The position numbers were made by a program, and so were the translations under genes. Below, piece by piece: positions 8,902-18,562 of a stretch of 64,000 bases of DNA (its first letter is position 1; the number at the start of each line of letters is the position of its first letter). The notes under the pieces are model-generated. The model was not told where the DNA came from. It ran no database searches and saw nothing but the letters and a program-made list of their open reading frames with translations. Source of the stretch: Saprospiraceae bacterium (GTDB lineage: Bacteria; Bacteroidota; Bacteroidia; Chitinophagales; Saprospiraceae); assembly GCA_021738725.1 (NCBI GenBank), contig JAIPBE010000005.1:92802-156801 (forward strand), written 5' to 3'.

Positions 8902-10740
8902 TCAGGGCTTGGCTGAATGATTCACATCGCCGTATTTGACGGCGATAAAGTTCAGTTGGCTATTGGCTTCATCCAGATAAGGGATAGACCATGCTGAATC
9001 ATAGGGTGGAAGGCTGGTGTTTGTGAAAAACACCCACGAAGGAACATTGGAGAAACTTTTGATGAGATCCAGCAATAGCTTGCGGAGAATGCCGATGTCC
9101 CCTACTGAGATACTTCCGGAATTGTTGACATCGCCGGCAATGGAAGCGTAAGGAGTGGGTAATGCATTGATACCCACAATATATTTGTTGAGCAGGATGA
9201 TATCCCCAATGCTCACACCAAAGGCATCATCTCCATCTCTGGAGGCTGAAATGCTGTATTCCTCTCCAACTGGTACCTGTGAGAACAAATAGTGGCCATC
9301 CACATCCGTAACCGTCGTCGATACTCCACCAGGACCGGTCAGAGTCACCTCCACATTGGGCACCGGAAAGCCGACTGGCGTGACGATCGAACCGGCAAGG
9401 TCGACGGTGGTCTTGATATTCTGTAATCCGTTCAGTGTAGAGACGCCGGTATTATCCGGATCCAACCAATCCCTCAGACGGGTAGCGGATGTGCCACCGC
9501 CGGTCCATGATCGATGAAAACGTCCGTACCACAAGGCATTGGATGTGCAGGAAGCAGCACCACCGTTCAGCTGGCCAATGATCTTTCCCTGAGGATCAAA
9601 GAAGGGCGCTCCTGAGCTGCCAGGCTCCGATGTACCCAGATCCAGATAGACCCGATAGTGATGCAATGCGGGAGTTTTTATGCCATTGCTCCAATTGACC
9701 GGGGTCTGCCAAATGGTGATGGCCTGAGAATCAACAGATACTTTTTTGATATCAGCACTGGGGTGATGCACCATGAAAGCTAATGACGGAGTGTAGTTAT
9801 CCGTCCGATTCCAGCCAGCATAATGGCTTTCCCATGCTTCCGGCGGGGATTCATCCATCTCCAACAATAAAAAATCACTGTCTGCCCACTTCGCCCGGAG
9901 TTGACTCCCGGATACTTTCAGGAAGCTGGGCTCTTCGGTCGGATTGGTACAAGTGGTGCCTTCATATCGGAAGTGGTAGGCCCAAAACTGATACAATGGT
10001 GTATAGCCGTACTGACAGTGGAATGCACTGAGAATATAGGGTATCTTATCCTGCTTGGTATTATTGACCAGGGCCCCGGTACACCAGCTGATGCCTTCCT
10101 GGAAGACACACATGATCCGCACAGCGCTCTTGGCCACCAGATGAATATCTGCGTCGTTAACACAGGCAACGTTGACATTGCAAGGTAGGGAGGCATCAAA
10201 ACCAAGTCCCCGCGAACGCCCTGCGGCTTCCAAATCGGGTCTGTAATCCTGATCAAAAGCGTAATAGATCCGGTTGAATGAAAAACCTACCGGAGTGCCC
10301 GGCGTATCATATTGCAAAAAGCAGCGTTCTCCGGCAACTGGACCTAGGGTGAAAAATGCCTTGCCTCGGAGATCCCGATATGCGATCGATTCGACTATAC
10401 GGCCTCGTTCGTCTTTGACAGTCAGTACGGCCCCGGGAATCAACGGAAGTTCCGAAGTGGTAATGATCAGAGCCTTGGCACCGGGGGCATAAAGGGCGCA
10501 ATGCCAGGAATAGCCCTTATCAGTGGCGATCCAGGTGCCGTGATCCTCTGTGTAAATAGATTGCTGGATTGGAATAGCGAATCGCGGTACCAGCCCGGAG
10601 CGAGCGTCCTCAGCCTTAGCCTTCTCGACTTCGGGTGGGCTTAGCACGACTTCAGTCCAGTTGATATCTGACTGCGGCTGCTGCGCGTATAAAGACATGC
10701 AAAAGACCACCAGGAGGCCTAGCAGGAGGGTTCGATTCAT
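8902..10740 (-). CDS. Secreted trypsin-like serine peptidase (lysyl endopeptidase-like) with carboxypeptidase-regulatory and dockerin-like C-terminal region
   Basis: SAFHCQYGYTPLYQFWAYHFRYEGTTC; TSEPGSSGAPFFDPQGKIIGQLNGGAASC (catalytic Ser region); GDVNNSGSISVGDIGILRKLLLD dockerin-like loop. Confidence 0.8.
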   Translation of the reverse strand: MNRTLLLGLLVVFCMSLYAQQPQSDINWTEVVLSPPEVEKAKAEDARSGLVPRFAIPIQQSIYTEDHGTWIATDKGYSWHCALYAPGAKALIITTSELPLIPGAVLTVKDERGRIVESIAYRDLRGKAFFTLGPVAGERCFLQYDTPGTPVGFSFNRIYYAFDQDYRPDLEAAGRSRGLGFDASLPCNVNVACVNDADIHLVAKSAVRIMCVFQEGISWCTGALVNNTKQDKIPYILSAFHCQYGYTPLYQFWAYHFRYEGTTCTNPTEEPSFLKVSGSQLRAKWADSDFLLLEMDESPPEAWESHYAGWNRTDNYTPSLAFMVHHPSADIKKVSVDSQAITIWQTPVNWSNGIKTPALHHYRVYLDLGTSEPGSSGAPFFDPQGKIIGQLNGGAASCTSNALWYGRFHRSWTGGGTSATRLRDWLDPDNTGVSTLNGLQNIKTTVDLAGSIVTPVGFPVPNVEVTLTGPGGVSTTVTDVDGHYLFSQVPVGEEYSISASRDGDDAFGVSIGDIILLNKYIVGINALPTPYASIAGDVNNSGSISVGDIGILRKLLLDLIKSFSNVPSWVFFTNTSLPPYDSAWSIPYLDEANSQLNFIAVKYGDVNHSAKP

Positions 10741-10914
10741 TCAGGATAATAATTTGTCCCTGTAAAGATAGCTGAAACTCGGACTCCATCCAAATGAATG
10801 GCGCCCTCAGAAAACCCAAACATATTGCTTATCAATATATTACAAGTGACAGCAGAGGCCTGAAACGCAAAGAATGTACCAAAGAGAATGATTGCTGTCC
10901 AGTGGCGTGGAAAT

Positions 10915-10948
10915 GAAAAAAGGTCATCCGCCAACTGGCGAATGACCT
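10915..10948 (-). terminator. Intrinsic terminator downstream of tRNA-Glu
   Basis: AAGGTCAT-CCGCCAACTGGCGA-ATGACCTT with a T-run on the minus strand. Confidence 0.75.
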
Positions 10949-11023
10949 TGGTAGTCCGTACGGGAATCGAACCCGTGTTACCAGGATGAAAACCTGGCGT
11001 CCTAACCCCTAGACGAACGGACC
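10949..11023 (-). tRNA. tRNA-Glu (anticodon TTC), 3' CCA encoded
   Basis: Reverse complement GGTCCGTTCGTCTAGGGGTTAGGACGCCAGGTTTTCATCCTGGTAACACGGGTTCGATTCCCGTACGGACTACCA folds as a cloverleaf. Confidence 0.95.
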
Positions 11024-11182
11024 ATTCTGAAATGGTTGGCAAAGATATAATTGCCACTAGACAAAATCAAAACTTATCTAAAAAAACATTCTTCTACTTT
11101 ATTCCTCATCAAGATCATCTTCCAGAAGAGGCCGCGTATTCGATGGAATAACCCTTAGATTTGCGCGATTGAACTGACAGAT

Positions 11183-12178
11183 ATGAAGAAGATTGCAATT
11201 AATGGGTTTGGTCGCATTGGTCGATTGGTATTCCGACACTTGATCCAACATCCGGATATCCAGATCGTTGCAATAAATGACCTGTCTGATGCCCCTACCC
11301 TGGCTCACTTACTGATGTATGACACTGCTCAGGGCCGTTTCAATGGCTCGGTCCAGTTGAATGGTACAGATATGGTTGTCAATGACCAGCATATTGAAAT
11401 CTTAAGTGAACGGGATCCTGCTCAACTCCCGTGGAAGTCACTGGAGATCGACCTGGTTCTGGAATGTACCGGTGCATTTCGGACATTGGAAAAGCTAATC
11501 CTGCATCGCCAGGCCGGAGCAAAAAAAGTGATCCTCTCCGCTCCGTCGCAAGGAGTGGATGTACCCAACTTTGTACTCGGAGTCAATGACCATTTACTGA
11601 CGGCATCCATTGACATCCTTTCAAATGCTTCCTGTACTACCAATTGCCTGGGGCCTGTGGTGAAGATCATGGAAGACCATTTTGGCATTGAAAGTGGATT
11701 CATTTCCACCACGCATGCTTATACTGCAGACCAGTGTCTGCAGGATGCGCCGCACAAGGATCTCCGCCGGGCCCGCGCTGCTGCGATGAATATCGTTCCG
11801 ACCAGCACGGGTGCTGCTAAAGCCGTAAGCCTGGTCTATCCAAAAGTGGCCGGCAAGCTTGATGCCATTGCCTTTCGGGTTCCCGTCATCACCGGATCTC
11901 TGATCGATTGTACCCTGGTCTTAGAAAAAGAAACCACCCGGGAGGAGATCAACGCATTGTTTGCCCATGCTGCACAAAACGAGCTCAAAGGCATTCTCGA
12001 ATACACTGAAGCACCTCTGGTGTCCAGCGATATCATCGGGAATCCGCACTCCAGCATCCTGGATGCCAGTCTCACGCAGGCAAAAGGGAAACTGGTCAAA
12101 ATCATTTCCTGGTATGACAATGAAGCTGGTTATGCTGCACGGCTCGCAGATATAGCCATTCGTGTCCTGACAATGTAG
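11183..12178 (+). CDS. gap: Glyceraldehyde-3-phosphate dehydrogenase, type I
   Basis: KIAINGFGRIGRLVFRHL; ILSNASCTTNCLGPVVKIM; WYDNEAGYAARLADI. Confidence 0.95.
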   Translation: MKKIAINGFGRIGRLVFRHLIQHPDIQIVAINDLSDAPTLAHLLMYDTAQGRFNGSVQLNGTDMVVNDQHIEILSERDPAQLPWKSLEIDLVLECTGAFRTLEKLILHRQAGAKKVILSAPSQGVDVPNFVLGVNDHLLTASIDILSNASCTTNCLGPVVKIMEDHFGIESGFISTTHAYTADQCLQDAPHKDLRRARAAAMNIVPTSTGAAKAVSLVYPKVAGKLDAIAFRVPVITGSLIDCTLVLEKETTREEINALFAHAAQNELKGILEYTEAPLVSSDIIGNPHSSILDASLTQAKGKLVKIISWYDNEAGYAARLADIAIRVLTM

Positions 12179-12209
12179 TCTACAAATCCTCCCTTTAAGA
12201 CCGCTCATC

Positions 12210-13418
12210 ATGATGAACCAACTCTCCATCGCCGGAAAAAAAGTGCTGGTACGTGTAGATTTCAACGTGCCGATGAATGCGCAGCATGAGATCACCGATG
12301 ATACCCGGATCAGAGGCGCCCTCCCTACGGTGGCCTATATTCTGGCTCATGGAGGCTCTCCAATTCTGATGTCTCACCTCGGACGACCACTCAAGCAGCG
12401 CCTTGCTGACGGTTCTATTGACACTTCCAGATTTACACTTCGACATCTGGTCGATCATCTTTCCGCCCTGACAGGTGTACCGGTTCATTTTGCAACTGAT
12501 TGTATTGGTCCAGCGGCTGAGAAAGCGGCTGCCCAGTTGCCATCCGGAGAGATCCTATTACTGGAAAACACCCGCTTTCATGAGGGTGAAGAAAAAGGCG
12601 ACCCTGCCATGGCTGCAGCCCTGGCCTCCCTGGGCGACCTGTATGTGAACGATGCTTTTGGCACCGCCCATCGTGCCCACGCATCTACCGCCCTCATCGC
12701 TTCTCATTTTGCACCCGACCATCGGGCATTCGGCTTCCTCATGGATGCCGAGTTGACCAACGCCTACCGAACCATGGATCACCCGGAGCGGCCACTCGTC
12801 GCCATTGTCGGTGGGGCCAAGGTCTCAGACAAGATCCTCTTGCTGGACCATCTCCTGGACAAAGTGGACGGTCTCATCATCGGTGGCGGCATGGCCTATA
12901 CATTTATCGCCGCCCAGGGGGGAGAGATCGGCAATTCGCTTGTTGAATCCGATCGACTGGAGCTGGCCAGGCAATTATTGGCAAAAGCCAAACGGAGACA
13001 TGTTCAGCTATTACTGCCATCCGATTCTGTCATAGCAGACGCATTCGCGGCAGATGCACAAACCCAGGTGGTCCCCAGTGGCGAAATCCCTACTGGCTGG
13101 ATGGGATTGGACATCGGACCGGAAGCACGGGCTGCATTCAGTGGCTTGATCATGGAAGCTAAAACCATCTTGTGGAATGGACCCATGGGCGTTTTTGAGA
13201 TGCCTGCTTTTGCCAAGGGCACCTTACAGGTGGCTACTGCTTTGGCCGACGCAACGGCTCATGGTGCATTTTCCCTGGTTGGAGGTGGTGACTCTGTCAC
13301 GGCAGTCAATCAAATGGGGCTCGCCGATCAAGTCAGTTTCGTCTCCACAGGCGGCGGGGCCATGCTGGAACTGCTGGAAGGCAAGGTCTTGCCGGGTGTG
13401 GCAGCCATCAAAGGCTGA
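12210..13418 (+). CDS. pgk: Phosphoglycerate kinase
   Basis: KVLVRVDFNVPM, LMSHLGRP, LLENTRFHEGEE, VGGAKVSDKI, WNGPMGVFEMPAFAKGT. Confidence 0.96.
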   Translation: MMNQLSIAGKKVLVRVDFNVPMNAQHEITDDTRIRGALPTVAYILAHGGSPILMSHLGRPLKQRLADGSIDTSRFTLRHLVDHLSALTGVPVHFATDCIGPAAEKAAAQLPSGEILLLENTRFHEGEEKGDPAMAAALASLGDLYVNDAFGTAHRAHASTALIASHFAPDHRAFGFLMDAELTNAYRTMDHPERPLVAIVGGAKVSDKILLLDHLLDKVDGLIIGGGMAYTFIAAQGGEIGNSLVESDRLELARQLLAKAKRRHVQLLLPSDSVIADAFAADAQTQVVPSGEIPTGWMGLDIGPEARAAFSGLIMEAKTILWNGPMGVFEMPAFAKGTLQVATALADATAHGAFSLVGGGDSVTAVNQMGLADQVSFVSTGGGAMLELLEGKVLPGVAAIKG

Positions 13419-13421
13419 TCA

Positions 13422-14510
13422 TCACTCTTTCAGTAACTGTCGATATAACTCCATGGTTTGACGCACACTGACGTTGATGTGCATATCCTTGCGGATAAAT
13501 GACCGGGCTTCCCGGGCCTTCGTCTCCCGATACCCACGATCCTTGAGATATCGGGTGACTGCCTGAACAAACCCCGCCATATCGCCCGGCGCCACGATCT
13601 CTCCTTTATCCGCATCCGGCACCAATTCTCGATTGCCGGGGATATCAGAGACCACCGGTGCCAGCCCGAGGGACATGCCTTCGATCAGCGTCTTATTCAG
13701 GCCTTCACCGCCCGTCGACGTATTGATAATCACCTGGCAGGCCCTCATCAATGGCAATGGATTCGGTTGGAATCCTGCTAACACGATCCGATCCCTGGCC
13801 GGCGAGCCGGAAAGGATCTGGAGATTGGCTTTTGAATCCATACCATTCCCAACAAGCAGCCAATAAACCTCTCTTTTTTCAGAGACCTCTCTAGCCGCCC
13901 GTAGCAAGGTTGAAATGTCTTTAAAGGGTCTGTTGTTTGCCACGCTGATGACCGTGAAAGCACCTTTGGGAATACCGAAAGGTTCCAGGCGAGCAGGTTG
14001 TATGGGATCATACCAGTTCGGATCATGACCTTTGGTAATCCATACTGTCGGATCCTTCCTGAACCAGAATTGGCGTTGCAGCGATTGTCGAATCTCTCTG
14101 GTGATGCAGATGATGGCATCCACCCTGGGGTGCAGATATTTGAAATAGGCAGTGGGGTCATACCAATGCACATGACCAGCATATCCCCTGTACAGAATCA
14201 CTTTCACAGGCAGCCCTCGGGCAGCTCTCAGCCCATGGATAATCGCTCGACTGTTATACAAATGAAGGATATGGTAGCCTTCCTTTTCGAGCAAGGCACG
14301 CAATGACTGGGATTCCTTTCGATCAAATTTTGTCCGGGGATGGGTGGTCATGACCCGCATTCCTGCCTTTTGAAAGATGCCTTCGTACTCTGTTTCCGGA
14401 TACGTCAGAATATCCACTTGGACGCCTGCTTTCGCCAGGCCAATAAACATTTCTGCCTCCGGGCGAACCGAAACGGTTCCCCTGTAATCACTGACAACAA
14501 GCACTTTCAT
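13422..14510 (-). CDS. Glycosyltransferase family 4
   Basis: MKVLVVSDYRG..., GEGLNKTLIEGMSLGLAPVVSDIPGNRELV. Confidence 0.88.
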   Translation of the reverse strand: MKVLVVSDYRGTVSVRPEAEMFIGLAKAGVQVDILTYPETEYEGIFQKAGMRVMTTHPRTKFDRKESQSLRALLEKEGYHILHLYNSRAIIHGLRAARGLPVKVILYRGYAGHVHWYDPTAYFKYLHPRVDAIICITREIRQSLQRQFWFRKDPTVWITKGHDPNWYDPIQPARLEPFGIPKGAFTVISVANNRPFKDISTLLRAAREVSEKREVYWLLVGNGMDSKANLQILSGSPARDRIVLAGFQPNPLPLMRACQVIINTSTGGEGLNKTLIEGMSLGLAPVVSDIPGNRELVPDADKGEIVAPGDMAGFVQAVTRYLKDRGYRETKAREARSFIRKDMHINVSVRQTMELYRQLLKE

Positions 14511-14583
14511 TTTCTCCTTTCTGATCTGTTCGCAAGCTACGTCTCTCCGTCCGGTATACAGCATATCACGCCTTTATTGATCG

Positions 14584-15621
14584 ATGAAAAGCCTGTACAT
14601 TCACTATAAATCCTGCAATATGATTCGTGGATGCGCTCTCCTACTGGTCTTATTCGGCCTTTTTTCATGTGAACAGGCGCAACCGGTTCTTCCAGCACCT
14701 CCAGCCTATACACTGGTGATCCACGGGGGTGCCGGTGCGATCCAGAAAGCCAGTATGACAGCTGAATTAGACAACCAGTACAGAGAAAAACTTCATGAGG
14801 CCCTCGATGCGGGTGAAGCCATCTTAAAGAGCGGTGGCACATCTCTGGATGCCGTTGTTGCTGCCATCCGGATCATGGAAGACTCTCCCTTGTTCAATGC
14901 TGGAAAAGGTGCTGTATTTGCGCATGATGGCACCAATCAGATGGATGCCTCCATCATGGAGGGTAAAACTATGCGGGCAGGAGCTGTTGGCGGGATCACG
15001 CAGGCCCGCAATCCCATCCTGGCCGCTCGCGCAGTCATGGAGCAATCAGAGCACGTCCTGCTCACTGGGAAAGGTGCTGACGAATTTGTTCTGGAAATCG
15101 GTCTGGATACAGCAGGAACCGACTATTTCTTCACCCAACGACGCTGGGACAGCTTGCAAAAGGTCTTGAAGAAGAATACCCCTGCCACGTCTTCTGATCA
15201 AAAATTTGGAACAGTCGGGGCGGTGGCCCTGGACGAGCATGGTAACCTTGCAGCCGGCACTTCGACCGGGGGAATGACTAACAAACGATGGAACCGCCTT
15301 GGTGACTCTCCCTTGATTGGTGCGGGCACGTATGCAGACAATCGGGCCTGTGCCATATCCTGTACCGGCCATGGGGAGTACTTCATTCGGTATGCGATCG
15401 CACACGAACTGGCTGCACGCATGCGGCTACTTCACGTAGATCTGGATGCCACCGCCAACAGCTTGCTCAAAGATGAGCTGTTTCCTGCCGGTGGAACGGG
15501 TGGGCTGATCGCTCTGGATAAAAAAGGCCAAGTCACGATGCCATTTACCACAGATGGTATGTATCGGGGGTACACAAGACCAGGGGAACGTAAAGTGGCC
15601 ATCTATGACCAGGAGGAATAA
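14584..15621 (+). CDS. Isoaspartyl peptidase/L-asparaginase (Ntn-hydrolase), predicted lipoprotein
   Basis: LVIHGGAGAI, SPLFNAGKGAVF, KFGTVGAVALDEHGNLAAGTSTGGMTNKRWNRLGDSPLIGAGTYAD; lipobox LFSC. Confidence 0.93.
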   Translation: MKSLYIHYKSCNMIRGCALLLVLFGLFSCEQAQPVLPAPPAYTLVIHGGAGAIQKASMTAELDNQYREKLHEALDAGEAILKSGGTSLDAVVAAIRIMEDSPLFNAGKGAVFAHDGTNQMDASIMEGKTMRAGAVGGITQARNPILAARAVMEQSEHVLLTGKGADEFVLEIGLDTAGTDYFFTQRRWDSLQKVLKKNTPATSSDQKFGTVGAVALDEHGNLAAGTSTGGMTNKRWNRLGDSPLIGAGTYADNRACAISCTGHGEYFIRYAIAHELAARMRLLHVDLDATANSLLKDELFPAGGTGGLIALDKKGQVTMPFTTDGMYRGYTRPGERKVAIYDQEE

Positions 15622-15703
15622 GGATCTGGCCTGGATTCCTGGGGTACACCACCAGCATTGTCCACCGGCTGATGGTTGATCCTCTGAGGAGCCTGTTGGT
15701 GGC

Positions 15704-16483
15704 TCAGTACCTGGATCTACCCGATACATGCAACCGTTGCAGGATGGCACGAAGCAGGATCCAGCAATGGTTCAACAGATTGTGGAACCACCCGAAATGA
15801 GTCTGGAGGACATGATATCGGTCGATCAGTGATTCACGATGACGCTGACGGGAAAGTCCACCTGTCTCAAATCTTGCTAGAATCATGTGTGTATGAATCG
15901 TTGCTCGACTTTTCTTGAGGCATTTGATCACCCAGTCAATGTCAGCACAAAGATTTTCTGAAATATAAGGAGTACATATTGACACTCGAGGCAAAAACGC
16001 CTGATGAGAAACAACCATCCCGTACCTGAGATCCTTCCACGATAAAGTGTCTGGCGTTTTCTGCGTCGTGACTGAACTCCGGGTTCCCAGGACATCCCCA
16101 TCCGGGTTGACCATCAGAACATCACCATAGAGAATGTCTGTTTCAGGGGTAACAAACTGCGCAAGCCTGGACAGCACTTCCCGGCCTTCGATGAGATCCC
16201 CTGCATTAACAAACCAGACAAATTGGCCCCTGGCCATTGCCTGTCCTTTGTTCATTGCATCGTACAGCCCCTGATCGGGTTCGGATATCCATCTCAGTTG
16301 AGGGGCCGTTTGAGATTGCAAGAGTTCCAGAGTGCCATCATGGCTTGCACCATCGATCACCAGGTGTTCATAATTGGAAAAATCCTGATCCTGCACACTT
16401 TGCAATGTGCGTCGGAGCGGTTCCACTGCATTATAACAGACTGTTATGATGCTAAACAGTGGTTCAGATGACAAAACCGGCAT
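15704..16483 (-). CDS. Glycosyltransferase family 2
   Basis: FSIITVCYNAVEPLRRTLQSVQDQDFSNYEHLVIDGASHDGTLELL. Confidence 0.92.
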   Translation of the reverse strand: MPVLSSEPLFSIITVCYNAVEPLRRTLQSVQDQDFSNYEHLVIDGASHDGTLELLQSQTAPQLRWISEPDQGLYDAMNKGQAMARGQFVWFVNAGDLIEGREVLSRLAQFVTPETDILYGDVLMVNPDGDVLGTRSSVTTQKTPDTLSWKDLRYGMVVSHQAFLPRVSICTPYISENLCADIDWVIKCLKKSRATIHTHMILARFETGGLSRQRHRESLIDRYHVLQTHFGWFHNLLNHCWILLRAILQRLHVSGRSRY

Positions 16484-16549
16484 AGCAGTAAAGGTAGAGG
16501 ATTACAAAGTAGGAAGGAATGAATCAAAGTGATACCAGGACAAATACGA

Positions 16550-17428
16550 TCAACGAATCAGTGCAAATTCACCAGTATATGCTCCTTTAGATCCATCCAC
16601 AAAGATGACATCCATGACATAAACAAAGACTGCAGGATCCATGGCTTCACCTCTCCAGTTGCCGTCCCACCCCACCTGCGGATCATTCAGTAAAAAATGC
16701 TTGCCTTCCCACAAAAGGTTACCCCACCTGTCCCATACCTGCAGACGTTCTACTTCCAATACACCGACTCCACTCCCATAGGGCTGAAGCAGATCGTTCA
16801 GTCCATCAAAATTGGGCGAAAAGGCATTGGGCACAAAGACATTTTTATCCGCCGTCACATCAATAGCAATGGATAAAGACCTCGAGCATCCATTTGCATC
16901 TGTCAATGTGACTGTGTAGGCAACAACCATACCTGCCACAACGGTAGGATTTGAACATTGGGTGCAACTAAGACCCTGAGATGGCGACCAAGAAAACACC
17001 AACGGTGGTGTTCCTCCCGAACCAGCTGCCAACAAGTTGATCACCTCGCCTACACCTGCTGTAAACGTATCCTGACCGATTTGTAAGATCAAACCTGGGG
17101 GTTCCTTGATATTGATATTGGTATCTTTCTGGCAACCCATTGCATCCTGAACGGATAAGATGTACGTCCCAGCCAAAAGGCTAAAAGATGGATTTGCATT
17201 GTAATTCAATCCGCCATCCGTTGAATACTGATAAGGAACAATCCCCCCACTTCCCCCAAGAGTCACGGAAGCCTGCTGGCCTGCACACAGCGGTGGCGAT
17301 ACCATAACGTCCAATTGCAGACTGTCACAATTGGCTTCTTGTTCGGACGTTTTGAAAGGCTCCTCTGCTATAGGGGCCCCAACTGAATTCATCAGGAGAA
17401 AAATGACATATATGAGGAAAAAACTCAT
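16550..17428 (-). CDS. Secreted protein with SprB-like repeat and gliding-motility-associated (CHU_C/T9SS type B) C-terminal domain
   Basis: GGSGGIVPYQYSTDGG...GTYILSVQDAMGC; NVFVPNAFSPNFDGLNDLLQPYG...LQVWDRWGNLLWEG...GWDGNWRGE. Confidence 0.85.
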   Translation of the reverse strand: MSFFLIYVIFLLMNSVGAPIAEEPFKTSEQEANCDSLQLDVMVSPPLCAGQQASVTLGGSGGIVPYQYSTDGGLNYNANPSFSLLAGTYILSVQDAMGCQKDTNINIKEPPGLILQIGQDTFTAGVGEVINLLAAGSGGTPPLVFSWSPSQGLSCTQCSNPTVVAGMVVAYTVTLTDANGCSRSLSIAIDVTADKNVFVPNAFSPNFDGLNDLLQPYGSGVGVLEVERLQVWDRWGNLLWEGKHFLLNDPQVGWDGNWRGEAMDPAVFVYVMDVIFVDGSKGAYTGEFALIR

Positions 17429-17517
17429 TGATCAAAGATATCCAATCCGAACTGAACCCTTGCGTATCGAGAAGGAACCAACTGTTGAACAGGGAGACAA
17501 ACAGCCGTAACCAGGCA

Positions 17518-18441
17518 CTAAAATTCTTGGGCTGGCTTTTGAAAAACAGCAAGGACAGTGCGTCCTTCAAAAAAAGGAGACATACACATTACCAACGACT
17601 TGTAGATTGGTCGTGGTACCCAACCCATCATTTTAGCCAGTTTGGGATGTGTGGAGCGCAATGATTCTCGTTTTAACAAGTACCAATTCTTCCATTCATC
17701 CATAGGTTGAATTTCAATTTTTATAGGATCCAGATTGAATTCTTGGCCAAGGCCTTCTAGCGCACGTGCATTCCAAAGTCCCATATGGTGCGGTGGCAAA
17801 TTCAAGGGATCATATAGATGAAAACCAAAGATATAGGGATTTGAATTGGGTACACCAATCACCAACTTGCCTCCCGGTCTCAACAACTTGAGGTTGGATT
17901 GGACAAAAGACCGTACATCGGCAATATGCTCTAATACCTGAAAGCTGCTGACTACATCATATTGTGAAGCATGATCTGCCGCCCATTGATGAAGGTCTTC
18001 ATGGTGGATGGTCAACCTCTGACTTCTTCCCTTTTGAACGGCCAGCTCATTATATTCCAATCCTTCGGCCTTCAAACCGGCCTGCTTGGCCAGATGCACA
18101 AAAGCGCCACTTCCGCAACCGACATCCAGTAGGGATTCTCCCGAGGTCAGATATCGAAGCGCCCGTCGGTATTCCCATTTATCTTCCCGATAATATCCGG
18201 AATAAGCCTGTTGTAGTTGTTCATAGAAAGCCGCATTTCCTGCCAGGGACTGAGGGGAAAAAAATCTGTATCCGGTCTCCAGACATGCATAGATCTCGAT
18301 GCCACCGGCCGCACGCAAGTCATCTTCGACATCGATCCCAAGCTTGCGGTAGTCCGATATAATGCGTTCAATATCCAGATCTGCTACTTTCCTGACGTTT
18401 TCTCGACCGGTTAATGGGCACCTGACTAACTCTTGATTCAT
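17518..18441 (-). CDS. Class I SAM-dependent methyltransferase
   Basis: GESLLDVGCGSGAFVHLAKQAG; VVSSFQVLEHIADVRSFVQSNLKLLRPGGKLVIGVPN. Confidence 0.88.
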   Translation of the reverse strand: MNQELVRCPLTGRENVRKVADLDIERIISDYRKLGIDVEDDLRAAGGIEIYACLETGYRFFSPQSLAGNAAFYEQLQQAYSGYYREDKWEYRRALRYLTSGESLLDVGCGSGAFVHLAKQAGLKAEGLEYNELAVQKGRSQRLTIHHEDLHQWAADHASQYDVVSSFQVLEHIADVRSFVQSNLKLLRPGGKLVIGVPNSNPYIFGFHLYDPLNLPPHHMGLWNARALEGLGQEFNLDPIKIEIQPMDEWKNWYLLKRESLRSTHPKLAKMMGWVPRPIYKSLVMCMSPFFEGRTVLAVFQKPAQEF

Positions 18442-18562
18442 ACTTTACTCCTTGACTATCTGCTCATTACAATCACCTAACTGACGCTGGCATGACGAGT
18501 TCTGGTTGAAAGGCATTGCCACCTTTTCCATACATTTGGTCCAACATCGAGAAACTCAAATT

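Noticed and set aside
11156-11164. TAGATTTGC upstream of gap as a promoter
   Set aside because: Matches the -7 element but no TTTG-like -33 at 19 nt, so not listed as a feature
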